From Acidobacteriota bacterium (GTDB lineage Bacteria > Acidobacteriota > Terriglobia > Terriglobales > Acidobacteriaceae), in contig JAJZME010000030.1 of NCBI GenBank assembly GCA_021803035.1, forward strand, positions 1 to 63,355: a stretch of DNA of 63,355 nt, given 5' to 3'. Made by a program: the position numbers and the translations under genes. The notes beneath the pieces are model-generated. The model was not told where the DNA came from. It made no database searches and saw only the letters and a list, made by a program, of their open reading frames with translations. This document shows, in pieces, positions 7,825 to 16,843 of the stretch; position 1 is the first letter of the stretch, and every line of letters starts with the position of its first letter.

Positions 7825-10800
7825 TTAGAAGATGAGCCGTCCGCCGATCTGGATCTGACGCGGAGCGCTGTTCTTTCCTACTGCGGTGATCTTGCCAAAG
7901 TTGCTGTTTGTGGCGCTCGAGACGTTTGGAGCGCTGAAGATCGGATGGTTGAGGGTGTTGAAGGTTTCGAAGCGAAGCTGGAAGTGCGCGTGCTCCGTGA
8001 TGGGAAAGTCCTTCAGGATGGAGGCATCCAGGTTGTTGTAGCCATCCTGCCGCACCCAGGACATAGTTTGCGGAAGGGTACGGTAGTGGTCAAAGAATTG
8101 ACCGGCGATGGGCGCGCTGCCGTCGCAGGCCCCAGTGCAGGTCTTGTCGGTGTAGGACGTGGTGACAAAGGCGGCCGTGTTCAGCGCCGTACCGGCCGTA
8201 TCGCGGTTGTGAATGGTGATCTGGCGCAGCGATGTGATGCTCGGAGCCAGTGGTATATCCGACGAGAAGTAGATCGGAGCACCGGTCTGGAACTGGTAGA
8301 TTCCGTTGAGGACATATCCGCCGGCAATTTCATTCCACAGGCGGCTGCCGTTGAAGCTGAACATTCTGCCTTGGCCGAAAGGAAGCCGGTAGGAACCTCC
8401 TACGGTGAAGTGTTGCGTGTGGTCGAAGGGCGAGATGCGCCGGGTGAGGAATGAGTCTTCATCGTTGAGGTAGCTGTCGGCTTCGATCATTTTGGAGAAG
8501 GCGTAGTTTGCCGTGAGCGTAAGTCCCTGGCTGGTGCGCTTCTGCACCTGAATGATGCCGGCGTTGAACCAGGACTGGCCGTTGGTTTGGTTCTCTTCCG
8601 TGATCGACGATGTGCCGTACTGCGGGAACGGCACCATGAAGCTGCTGATGCTTTCGGTACTCGACAGGTTCAGTCCGGTTATGTTGGATTCGCCTAAAGC
8701 GCCTTCGAACGGGTTGGCGACCTTGGTGCCGTAGGCCTTGTTCATGTCGTAGTTGTAGTAGGGCGTAAACGACATGTACTGCTTTTTGATGGCGTTGATG
8801 TTGTGCTGCCCGACGGGAAGATGGACAGCGTGATTGCCCTCGTAGAGCGCCTCGATCATCAAGTTGTTGCCCAGGGAGCGCTGCACGCCGAGATCCCAGC
8901 GCTCGGAATATGGATCGTGCTCAACGGGCGCCAGAAATTTGATGTCCGACGGCGAGCCCAGGAAGGTGCTGGCCCCGAGCGAAGAGCCCTGGGGTTGCGT
9001 CAGGCCATTCGGGAACGGATTTTCCAGCGAACCCGATACGGTAGTGCTGTTTGTGGATGTGACGTAGGATGTGCTGGCGCTAAAGCCTTCCTGGTTGGAG
9101 AGTGCGCCGGACGATGTTACGCCGTTAGCGGCTAGGTTGGACAGCGTCTCCGGCTGCACAAAGATGCCGAAGCCGCCGCGCACCACGGTCTTGTTATCCA
9201 GGGCATAGGAGAAGCCGAAGCGCGGGCTCAAAAAGCCGTTGTTGGTGGCGTAGACGGCGCCGTTGTTCTGGTTGGGGAACGTCAGGCCGCCGTTGACGTT
9301 GATGCTGGAGACGGTATAGCTCTGGCCGTTCTGCGTGACGGTTTGCGGCGTCCAGACCGGCGTGCTGGAGTAGTTCACCGTGGCCGCCGGATTGAAGCCA
9401 TTCACGGTCCTGCCCAGTTTTTCCGCGTACGGCGTGGCGATGTCGAAGCGCAGGCCCAGATTGAGGGCCAGCTTGTTGTTGACGCGCCAATCGTCCTGGA
9501 CGAAGGTGCCGATGTAGTACTGGTGGTAATCGCCGCGCGCGTTCAGGTCGTACTCGCCGGAAGACGGAACGCCGAGCAGGAGTGCGGCAAGATCGTAGCC
9601 CATTACCTTGGAAACGCCACCAGTGCCGCCATTGGTCCAGCTTGTATCGAAGGTGAAATAGCCGGACGAATCGCCGTAGTTGGTGATGCTCATGCGGTAC
9701 TGCCGGCCGTCAAAACCAACCTTCAGGGTGTGTTTGCCCATGACCTTGATCATGTCGGCAAAGAACTGGTAGCTGGTGGACGGGTCCATGGATGTGCCAG
9801 ACGCACCCAGGCACATATAGCTGTTTGAGGAGCAGCTTCCGTTGGCATTGAAGTTGATGTAGGGCAACTCTACCTGATAGCTGGAAGTTGCGAGAGAACT
9901 GGGCATTCCGACTGTCGTGGGGCTGTACGCCTGCGCCTGCGATCCGTGCCCCTCGTAGAACAGCATCCAGTTCAGGCGCACGTCAAAGACGGTGGTGGGA
10001 TTGAGGGTGTAGACGTTGTCCAGCGTGGTGCCCCAGTTTTCGCGGGTCAGCGTGGTGCCGGTGGCGTTGTTGCCAAAGTAGTTGTTCTTGGCCTGAGCGC
10101 GGATGTTGTGGCGGATATCGAAGAACAGGTGGTCATTCGACCGCAGGTTATAGTCCAACCGGCCAAACTCGTTGCTGTAGGTATCGACACTGGGAGCATT
10201 GCTGTTGTAGTTGTCCTGGCCGGTGGCAGTGCCTGTGGCATTGGGCGCCGGGAAGAGCTTCATGTACGCCAGGCCGACCGGATCCAGGTTGGGGAGAACG
10301 GAGCGCAATTGGTTGTCGTAGATCGGATCACGGACGATCTGGCCACTCGAATTGAGAGATCCACTCCGCGGATCGTAGAGCTGATAAGGGTCAGCAAAGG
10401 TGGAGGTATGTTTGCTGTCGGGATTGCAGATGGCCCCGGTGGTTGCAGTGTTGCTGGAGAAGCCGCCCGGGCAGCCTGCCGCCAGAAGCTGGTAGAAGTC
10501 GCCGTTGGCCTCGCCGCCCGTGCCGGGGCTGCCGCCAATGCTGGTCTGGGTGGGTACGGTGAGTAACGTGGATGCGGGCGTCGAGTCCTTCAATCCCTCC
10601 CAGGCGAAGAAGAAGAAGAGTTTGTTCTTGCCGTTGTAGACCTTGGGCACCATGACCGGTCCACCGAAGGTCAGTCCGTACTGGTTGAAGTGAAAGACCG
10701 GCAAGGGCTTTGCGGTGCCCTTGTTCCTGGCCGCGCTGTTGAAGTAGAGGTTGGCGTCGATGCCGGAGATCTGGCCGAACTCGTAGGCTGTGCCGTGGAA

Positions 10801-11658
10801 GCTGTTGGTTCCGCTCTTGGTGATCTGGTTGATGACGCCGCCAATGGTGTGGCCGAAGGACGCGTCGGTGGCAAAGGGCTGCACGGAAACTTCCTTCACC
10901 GAGTCTTCCGATGGACTGAAGGCCAGCGATCCCAACAGGGTTTCGTCCGGCGATCCGTCAAGCAGGACCTCGCTCACCTGGTTGGGCGTGCCGCCGATGG
11001 ACCAGGCATTGCCGGCATTGTTGTCGAAGGGGTGAATGATCTCCGGAGCCGAGGTGGTGATTACGCCGGCACTGAGCTCAGCCAGCGACGCCGGGGTGCG
11101 TCCGTTGAGGGGCAGGTCGGCCACGGAAGATGTGGCAATCACCGTGCTCACCGAGGCATTGGCCGTGTTGATGAGCGGGGCCGCGCTGGTAACGGTGACC
11201 GTCTGGCTCTGGTTGCCTACCGTAAGAGAGAGATTGAGAACGTAATGCTGCTGCGCCTGCACGGTGATGCCGTTGCGCGTCAGCGTCTGGAAGCCGGCGG
11301 CTTTCACGGTGAGGGAGTATTGCCCTGGCAATAGAAAGGGAATTACGTACTGGCCGGATCTGCCTGTGGTCGTATTGCTGACGGTGCCGGTGTGGATCTC
11401 GCGCACCTGCACATTGGCGCCCGGGATGACGGCGCCGCTGGGATCGGCCACGGTGCCGCTGATGGTGGCGCGGAACTCCTGCGCGGAGGCTTGGGGGCAA
11501 ACCAGAAGCATGGCCAGCATGGCCAGCATGACAATTGAGCTGATGAAGTTGAATGGTGGAAAGGCTGCGTACTTGGCTCCAGCCCTGTGTCTAAGCCATA
11601 TTGGAATCTGATTTGGGCCCGTTTCGGGTCCTCTTTGACGTGCGAACTGCGTCATCAT
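7825..11658 (-). CDS. TonB-dependent receptor with N-terminal carboxypeptidase-like domain
   Basis: This outer-membrane active-transport receptor has 1277 residues. The N-terminus has basic residues, a hydrophobic core (about 40-55) and a signal peptidase site after ASA (residue 59). A carboxypeptidase regulatory-like domain (about 62-145, from RATISGTVADPSGAVIPGAN) is followed by a plug with PLNGRTPASLAELSAGV, then a long beta-barrel ending in GGRLIF. This layout is the dominant TonB receptor type of Terriglobia, and no SusD is present. ATG 11658 has a strong ribosome binding site (gaggag); the upstream open frame crosses an operator-like palindrome and is rejected as a start. It lies downstream of secreted rhamnosidase, esterase and galactosidase genes, so oligosaccharide import is the likely job. 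Confidence 0.93.
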   Translation of the reverse strand: MMTQFARQRGPETGPNQIPIWLRHRAGAKYAAFPPFNFISSIVMLAMLAMLLVCPQASAQEFRATISGTVADPSGAVIPGANVQVREIHTGTVSNTTTGRSGQYVIPFLLPGQYSLTVKAAGFQTLTRNGITVQAQQHYVLNLSLTVGNQSQTVTVTSAAPLINTANASVSTVIATSSVADLPLNGRTPASLAELSAGVITTSAPEIIHPFDNNAGNAWSIGGTPNQVSEVLLDGSPDETLLGSLAFSPSEDSVKEVSVQPFATDASFGHTIGGVINQITKSGTNSFHGTAYEFGQISGIDANLYFNSAARNKGTAKPLPVFHFNQYGLTFGGPVMVPKVYNGKNKLFFFFAWEGLKDSTPASTLLTVPTQTSIGGSPGTGGEANGDFYQLLAAGCPGGFSSNTATTGAICNPDSKHTSTFADPYQLYDPRSGSLNSSGQIVRDPIYDNQLRSVLPNLDPVGLAYMKLFPAPNATGTATGQDNYNSNAPSVDTYSNEFGRLDYNLRSNDHLFFDIRHNIRAQAKNNYFGNNATGTTLTRENWGTTLDNVYTLNPTTVFDVRLNWMLFYEGHGSQAQAYSPTTVGMPSSLATSSYQVELPYINFNANGSCSSNSYMCLGASGTSMDPSTSYQFFADMIKVMGKHTLKVGFDGRQYRMSITNYGDSSGYFTFDTSWTNGGTGGVSKVMGYDLAALLLGVPSSGEYDLNARGDYHQYYIGTFVQDDWRVNNKLALNLGLRFDIATPYAEKLGRTVNGFNPAATVNYSSTPVWTPQTVTQNGQSYTVSSINVNGGLTFPNQNNGAVYATNNGFLSPRFGFSYALDNKTVVRGGFGIFVQPETLSNLAANGVTSSGALSNQEGFSASTSYVTSTNSTTVSGSLENPFPNGLTQPQGSSLGASTFLGSPSDIKFLAPVEHDPYSERWDLGVQRSLGNNLMIEALYEGNHAVHLPVGQHNINAIKKQYMSFTPYYNYDMNKAYGTKVANPFEGALGESNITGLNLSSTESISSFMVPFPQYGTSSITEENQTNGQSWFNAGIIQVQKRTSQGLTLTANYAFSKMIEADSYLNDEDSFLTRRISPFDHTQHFTVGGSYRLPFGQGRMFSFNGSRLWNEIAGGYVLNGIYQFQTGAPIYFSSDIPLAPSITSLRQITIHNRDTAGTALNTAAFVTTSYTDKTCTGACDGSAPIAGQFFDHYRTLPQTMSWVRQDGYNNLDASILKDFPITEHAHFQLRFETFNTLNHPIFSAPNVSSATNSNFGKITAVGKNSAPRQIQIGGRLIF

Positions 11659-11741
11659 AGTCTCCTCGGAACGCGTGTCGGTCTTGCATATGCGACACGA
11701 TGGCCTCGTGGCGCAAACGGAACACCCTCGGAAATAAATAG

Positions 11742-11752
11742 AGGTCAGACCT
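11742..11752. promoter_or_regulatory. GntR/FadR-like operator, site 1
   Basis: The 11-base perfect palindrome AGGTC-A-GACCT lies 84-94 bases upstream of the TonB receptor start. The form GGTCNGACC fits operators recognised by FadR-subfamily GntR repressors. An exact 11-base inverted copy is at 11920-11930. No GntR gene is in the window, so the regulator is inferred. Confidence 0.5.
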
Positions 11753-11918
11753 GTTGTGAAATTTGTCAACCATTCTCACCCAGTGCTTGCAGGGCTGTCA
11801 AGTATGCGCTGGGCTTTTGTATGTTCATGACTTGAATAAATTTCAAGGGAGGAATGGACTTGGGGCGACAGGAAGAAGGTGGTATTCGAGCGAGGTTCAG
11901 GAGGGATGGACTGGATAA

Positions 11919-11929
11919 TGGTCTGACCT
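11919..11929. promoter_or_regulatory. GntR/FadR-like operator, site 2
   Basis: The core palindrome GGTC-T-GACC (11920-11928) is the second site, 178 bases from site 1. Together with one flanking base pair on each side the two form the 11-base inverted repeat GAGGTCAGACC / GGTCTGACCTC. Two spaced sites would allow looping or cooperative binding upstream of the receptor gene. Confidence 0.45.
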
Positions 11930-11995
11930 CAGGGCCCGTTCCGCGTGCGCGGCAGGCCCAGCAGTCATACCGGGCGGCGGTCTGCCGCGCCGTGG

Positions 11996-12430
11996 CTAAC
12001 TGGCAGCCTGCGCCAGCCAGCTCTTCATGGTGTTTGCGTCCACCAGGCCGGCCTGCTGGAAGTGAAGCGTGCCGGCGGTGAAGACGGCGAAGTTGGGGAT
12101 GCTTTGCACCCGGTAGCGCGAGGCGAGCTCCGGGTGCTCTTCCGTGTCCACCTTGAGCACGACGGCGCGGCCGGCGAGATCACGCGCCACCTGCGCGACA
12201 TGCGGCGCCGCCATGCGGCAGGGTCCGCACCACGCCGCCCAGAAATCGACCAGGACCGGCACCTTGCTCTCGCGAACGATCTCATCGAACTCCGCCGGGC
12301 CGACGGCGACTGGTTCGCTCATGGGCGGCAGGGCAGCCTTGCAGGCGCCGCACCGGCCGGTATCGGCCAGATGCTTTGCCGGGATTCGATTTTGCGTACC
12401 GCAAGACGGGCAACTGCGCACAACGGGCAT
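11996..12430 (-). CDS. trxC: thioredoxin 2 with N-terminal zinc ribbon
   Basis: This is a cytoplasmic disulfide reductase. The 144-residue protein has an N-terminal zinc ribbon of two CxxC pairs (CPSC and CGAC), the hallmark of thioredoxin 2, followed by a thioredoxin fold with the active site WCGPC and the cis-proline region SIPNFAVF. ATG 12430 follows a good ribosome binding site (gaggaagg); a longer open frame upstream has no family similarity. It is the last gene before the TonB receptor on this strand, but its role is general redox homeostasis and its place in the sugar locus may be incidental. Confidence 0.93.
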   Translation of the reverse strand: MPVVRSCPSCGTQNRIPAKHLADTGRCGACKAALPPMSEPVAVGPAEFDEIVRESKVPVLVDFWAAWCGPCRMAAPHVAQVARDLAGRAVVLKVDTEEHPELASRYRVQSIPNFAVFTAGTLHFQQAGLVDANTMKSWLAQAAS

Positions 12431-12563
12431 GTCGTTTCCTTCCTCCGCGCCCCAATAGGCCGCTGCGCCGCGGCAGGCACATGGGCTTTGCTCCAAGCTC
12501 CCCTTCAAGGAGATCGGCAGTTCGACGGAGAACCGCAATATCTGCGGCCATTTTACGACAATA

Positions 12564-14210
12564 CTAATAGGTTCCGAGCCTGACGTGCAGGATGGCGCCG
12601 CGCGCGCGGAAGTTCAGGCCGTAGTCGGTTTGGTCCCCGTTCCATAGGCGCTCAGACTTCCATGCCGTGCCTTCATAGTGCCCCTGTGCGACGCTGAGCA
12701 GTTGCGTTTGCAGGCCGTGGGCCGGCGGCGTGAGCAGGAACTGGACACGGGCGTCGATGCCGGTCACCAGAAACTCATCCGGGCCGAGAGGCGCGATCAG
12801 CACGCGGCCCATCATGAGCTTGGCGCTGGGCGAGAGAAACATCGCCGGCATGGGAGGATTGTATGCCGGCGGGAAGCTGACCAGAGCGCTCCATTTGCCG
12901 AAGGTCAGCTCGACCTCGGCGATGCCGGGCTGCTGGACGGCCGTTTTGATCTTGCCTTGGAACTGAAGCTGGGCGAGCACGCGGTCCATCGAGCCGAGCA
13001 GGCGGTTGTTGGCGGCGAAGCCGGCCGCCTCGATGTTCAATTTCCCGTGCGGCGAGGGCGCCACATGGTCGAGACCAAAGGGTGAAAACCCGATGGCGCC
13101 CTGGCCCAAAGCCAGAAACTCATTGCGTGCGTTGCCTTCGGAGCCGGGGAACATGCCGAATCCAAGCGTCTCCGGGATAAAGAGCGGATTGTCGGGACGG
13201 TGATACTCGCGCATCACCTGCTCATAGCGCCCGGTGTTGGGCACGTAAATGTCGGGCGCAAGGATGTCAATGGCGGGCGCCGCGGCCTTCCACATGTCAA
13301 GCATGTTTGCCGTGGGACCGCCGCTGGGATAGTCGACGCCGGGGATGGTGATGATGGGATAACCGCGTGGACTCTTCAGCCAGTCGTTGACGTACATGGG
13401 CAGGGGCATTTCCTTCTTGCCGGCCTCGGCCACTTTGTTGATGTAGCTGGCGGTGGAGTAGGCGGCGAAGGCTTCATTGGCGTCGTTCCCGAAGACCTGC
13501 TTCCAGGTGCCGGGCTGCTTGTGCAGGGCTGTGACGATTGGGGCGGGAACGGGCGCGTCGAAGAGCTTTTGCGCGGCGGGAGAGAAATCGCGCACCGAGC
13601 CCAGCGAGCCCGATTCGTTCTCCACCTGCATCATGATGACGGTGTGCTGGGTGCCGTCGATGGCGCGCAGATGCGCCATGAGGTGCGCAAAGGCGTTGGA
13701 ATCAGCCTGCAGATTGGCCGGCGCGTTGGGCGAGAGCACGTCGATCGGTTTGCCTTCGCGGGTGAGCTCGCGCGGAAAGCGTTTGGTGTCTTCTTTCACC
13801 CAGGAAGGCGTATAGCCCATCTTGCCGTTCTTCCAGGTGCCGAACCAGAGAAGAATAAGGTGAACGTGGTGGGCGCGCGCCTGCTGCACGACGGCATCGA
13901 CGACGCTGTAATCAAACTGGCCTTCCGTGGGCTCAAGCTGATCCCAGTAGACCGGCACTTCGACAGTGTTGGCGTGCATGGCGGCGACCAGCGGCCAGAG
14001 AGTGGCCAGTTTCTGAGGCCAGCCGCTGGAGTTGTCGACCTGCGCGCCCAGCACAATATATGGCTTGCCTCCAACGAGCAGGGCATAGCGGCCGTTCTCA
14101 TGCTCCAGGCGCGGCATCGGCTCCTGCGCGTAAAGCGGCCCGGCAACGATGGCGACGAAAAGCAGCAGCGCGCTCCAGCGCGGCCACGGCAGATTCCGCG
14201 AGATTTTCAT
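12564..14210 (-). CDS. secreted GH35/DUF5597-type beta-galactosidase-like hydrolase
   Basis: This is a clan GH-A glycoside hydrolase of 548 residues. A cleavable signal peptide ends near GPLYAQ (residue 29). The TIM barrel shows VEVPVYWDQLEPTEGQFDY, the acid/base pair Asn198-Glu199 in VENESG, and a probable nucleophile Glu347 in IPETLGFG. The C-terminal part fits the DUF5597 domain often paired with these enzymes. Beta-galactosidase activity on plant side chains is the family expectation; the real substrate is not determinable here. ATG 14210 has a ggaggg ribosome binding site. It follows the esterase gene by 60 bases and the rhamnosidase gene further upstream, which suggests a shared transcript for degrading a branched, galactose- and rhamnose-containing polysaccharide. 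Confidence 0.85.
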   Translation of the reverse strand: MKISRNLPWPRWSALLLFVAIVAGPLYAQEPMPRLEHENGRYALLVGGKPYIVLGAQVDNSSGWPQKLATLWPLVAAMHANTVEVPVYWDQLEPTEGQFDYSVVDAVVQQARAHHVHLILLWFGTWKNGKMGYTPSWVKEDTKRFPRELTREGKPIDVLSPNAPANLQADSNAFAHLMAHLRAIDGTQHTVIMMQVENESGSLGSVRDFSPAAQKLFDAPVPAPIVTALHKQPGTWKQVFGNDANEAFAAYSTASYINKVAEAGKKEMPLPMYVNDWLKSPRGYPIITIPGVDYPSGGPTANMLDMWKAAAPAIDILAPDIYVPNTGRYEQVMREYHRPDNPLFIPETLGFGMFPGSEGNARNEFLALGQGAIGFSPFGLDHVAPSPHGKLNIEAAGFAANNRLLGSMDRVLAQLQFQGKIKTAVQQPGIAEVELTFGKWSALVSFPPAYNPPMPAMFLSPSAKLMMGRVLIAPLGPDEFLVTGIDARVQFLLTPPAHGLQTQLLSVAQGHYEGTAWKSERLWNGDQTDYGLNFRARGAILHVRLGTY

Positions 14211-14270
14211 GTATTCCCTCCTCCATCCAGCCAATCCGCGCGGGAACCGGCTGCCTTGCATATAACGATC

Positions 14271-16718
14271 TCAGGTGGTGCGCAGATTTTGGCCCATCCA
14301 CTGGATGGCCTCGTTTTGCATGTAATCGGGAAGCCGGTTGTAGTCCCATGGCTCCCAAAGCTTCAGCTTGTCGGCAGCGCCGTAGAGTGCGTAGACCTTC
14401 GATGCCTGTTCGACGGACGTGCGCACATCGGCGGGAATCGCGTCACGATCCAGCAGAGGTTGCACGACCATCACGGGGCGCGGCGCGATGAGTCCCATCA
14501 GGTCGTGGTAGTCGTAGGGGATGTGCTTTTCGTGACCGACAAAGAAGCCCAGACGAGGAATCAGGCCGCGCTCATCGCAGAAGCGCGCCAAGCCGCCGGT
14601 TCCGGATTCGGCGGTATCCGTCCGCATGGGCGTGAACCCGCAGATTGAAACCAGGCTTTTGATGTGAGGGTTGAGCGCTGTGGCATAGAGTCCCACCATG
14701 CCGCCCAGCGAGTAGCCGAAGATGGAAATCTGTTCGGGGTCGACCAGTTTGTCCGCCTGGAGAGCGTCGACGGCCATGCGAACATCCTCGACCAGCCGGC
14801 CCATGCGCGACCACTGCGGGTAGCGTTGGTAGAAGGGCCGCGTTTCGCTCATCCGGGTTCCAAAACCGCTCTGGTCGTAGGCCAGGACCGCATAGCCGGC
14901 CTGGACCAGGGCCAGAATGGGATGCAGGCTGAAGTGATAAACCCACATATAACCCAGGGGATAGCTGAGCCCGTGCAGCCAGATCACGGTAGGAAGTTTC
15001 TTCCCCTCAGGTGTGTTTTTGGGATAGAAGAGGGCGCCTTTGACGTTGAATCCGAAGTTCAGGTAGCGGAAAGCCGTCTGGCTTCTCTGGGGTTCCAGCC
15101 ATCCGAAGGCATCGCCACCCTGCTGCATCACCCATTCGTGAATTCTTGGGTACACCTGCCCTGGATTGAAGACCTTCTTTTGGCTTTGTGCCTCGAAGAA
15201 CTTCAGGAATTTTTTGAAGAAGATGGATTCATCCGATCCTGGCGGCAGCATCAGGGGCTCATCGCCCAGCATCCATCCGACAGATTTGCGAACCTCCGCG
15301 GCCTTGGCTTCCCAGGCAGGAACCGATGAGATCACGCTGCCGTTCCGCGCCGCGAGGATGCCGTCCGGGCCCCGCTCGGGATAATTGCTCAGGTCGAATG
15401 TTTGATGCGTCTGGGTGCGCCACTCATCAAAGCTCCAGGGAAAGAGACGATCGTTTCTCCACACTTCGTTGGACCGGCCAAGCTGGATGTCCAGCCAGTC
15501 CAGGTCCTCCTCTTCATTGTTGGCCCCGTGGAATCCGGGCAGACGCAGGATGCTCACACGCTCGGGGTGGCCCAGCCACTTATAGACCTTGAGCGCGGAA
15601 TCGTAGGTGCGCTCATCGCCGAATGAGTTGGAAACCTGATCGTTCAATCCGTACTCAATGAGACACGAGCGCGGCGCAATCATTGCCACCAGCAGGTTGC
15701 CGTCGATGGGCAGATAGTCTTCGCGGCCGCAGAAGAAGCGCAGGCGCATCAGAAACCAGGTCGGGAACATCCGAGTGTCGCTCTCGATGCTTTCGGCAAA
15801 GCGGCTCTCGCCCGCGTTCCGCCACGACAGGACGCCGCCTACTCCGGTGCTGCCGGCAATGACGGCGGCAATGCGCTCATCGAACGCGGCGGCGATGGCA
15901 GCCACCTTGCCGTCGCGCGAGTAGCCGAAGATCCCGATCCGCTGCATGTCCACCTGGGGCAGTGTTTCCAGATAGTCGAGCACGATTCCAGCGGCCCAGG
16001 CGCGGCGGGGAAGCAGGGCGAAGCTATATTCCGGAAAGAGCTTTCCCAGCGGCGCCGCATCATCGTCGAAATCATTGGCCGCGTATCCGCAGGAGATGTA
16101 ATCCCGCCGGATCAGGGCCGGCCCCCAGCCGGCCAGATCGTTGCAGACCAGCACCCTGTACGGCCCTTTCCCGTCGGGCATGATCAAGCGGACGCGCATG
16201 GTTCCCTTGTTGTCCGGGCCGAATTCCAGGCGAACATTGCGGATCAGGTAGCCCTTTCCATGCGTCTCGTCGAGCAGGACGACGCGGTTGATCCTGGGAC
16301 GGGGCGGAAAGGTGCCGAGTTGGTATCGCTGGTAAAGGTCGCCAATCTCCTTGCGGCGCGCCTGCCAGTCATCCTTTGTCTTGACCGGTCGGCCGTCGAA
16401 AAACCGGAACGGGTCGGGCAGGGCATTGTTCCGCGGCAGCGCATCGAAGTCGGGTGGCAGTTCGCCGGTTTTCTGGAGCCATTCATTGAAGGCGGGAACG
16501 GGCGGCAGGATCTTCAGCAATTTGTCGAGATACTCACGCCGCCTGGCTAGTTCCGCCGCTGATTGCGCGGCGGAAGGCTGTTGCGTGCCAGTGGCAGCTT
16601 CCGCAAGCCGTGGAAAAATATTGCTGCTGCCCGCGGCCGCAACCAATGCCGCTTGCTGAATGAAAGACCGGCGAGTTAGTTCAAGCTTGGCGGTAACATC
16701 GGAATGATCCTGGTCCAT
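14271..16718 (-). CDS. bimodular esterase: CE15-like plus second alpha/beta-hydrolase
   Basis: The 815-residue protein carries two alpha/beta-hydrolase domains. The N-terminus has a Tat-like signal (TRRSFIQQAALVAAAG, residues 15-30). Module 1 (about 60-420) has the CE15 glucuronoyl-esterase-like elbow GYSRDGK with Ser267, the FDERI helix, and a His in LPGFHG (His397). Module 2 (about 540-815) has elbow GYSLGG with Ser670 and the IAPRPVMVV strand before an ending that fits a dienelactone-hydrolase/acetyl-esterase-like group. CE15 enzymes cleave lignin-glucuronoxylan esters; the Tyr in place of the usual Cys in GCSRxGK makes the exact substrate uncertain. Two active sites in one secreted chain could remove two ester types from the same glycan. 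ATG 16718 follows a strong ggagg site. Confidence 0.75.
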   Translation of the reverse strand: MDQDHSDVTAKLELTRRSFIQQAALVAAAGSSNIFPRLAEAATGTQQPSAAQSAAELARRREYLDKLLKILPPVPAFNEWLQKTGELPPDFDALPRNNALPDPFRFFDGRPVKTKDDWQARRKEIGDLYQRYQLGTFPPRPRINRVVLLDETHGKGYLIRNVRLEFGPDNKGTMRVRLIMPDGKGPYRVLVCNDLAGWGPALIRRDYISCGYAANDFDDDAAPLGKLFPEYSFALLPRRAWAAGIVLDYLETLPQVDMQRIGIFGYSRDGKVAAIAAAFDERIAAVIAGSTGVGGVLSWRNAGESRFAESIESDTRMFPTWFLMRLRFFCGREDYLPIDGNLLVAMIAPRSCLIEYGLNDQVSNSFGDERTYDSALKVYKWLGHPERVSILRLPGFHGANNEEEDLDWLDIQLGRSNEVWRNDRLFPWSFDEWRTQTHQTFDLSNYPERGPDGILAARNGSVISSVPAWEAKAAEVRKSVGWMLGDEPLMLPPGSDESIFFKKFLKFFEAQSQKKVFNPGQVYPRIHEWVMQQGGDAFGWLEPQRSQTAFRYLNFGFNVKGALFYPKNTPEGKKLPTVIWLHGLSYPLGYMWVYHFSLHPILALVQAGYAVLAYDQSGFGTRMSETRPFYQRYPQWSRMGRLVEDVRMAVDALQADKLVDPEQISIFGYSLGGMVGLYATALNPHIKSLVSICGFTPMRTDTAESGTGGLARFCDERGLIPRLGFFVGHEKHIPYDYHDLMGLIAPRPVMVVQPLLDRDAIPADVRTSVEQASKVYALYGAADKLKLWEPWDYNRLPDYMQNEAIQWMGQNLRTT

Positions 16719-16843
16719 CGGCTTCCCTCCTCCAACCAAAATGCGGGGTATCTCCGGCGCAGGCAGGCCAGCCCAGTGATCCTGCACCCCAGCCTCGATT
16801 TGACGTTCACCCTTCGGGTGTGGCTAAGTCACATCTCGCTCAT

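Larger units (their letters stand above)
11659..11995. promoter_or_regulatory. upstream region of the TonB receptor gene
   Basis: No gene is seen here. The A+T-rich part at 11730-11850 presumably carries the receptor promoter. On the minus strand there is a TTGACA at 11769-11764 and a TATTTA at 11740-11735, but the 23-base spacing is too long for a standard sigma-70 promoter. Two GGTCNGACC palindromes are present and listed separately. Confidence 0.45.
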
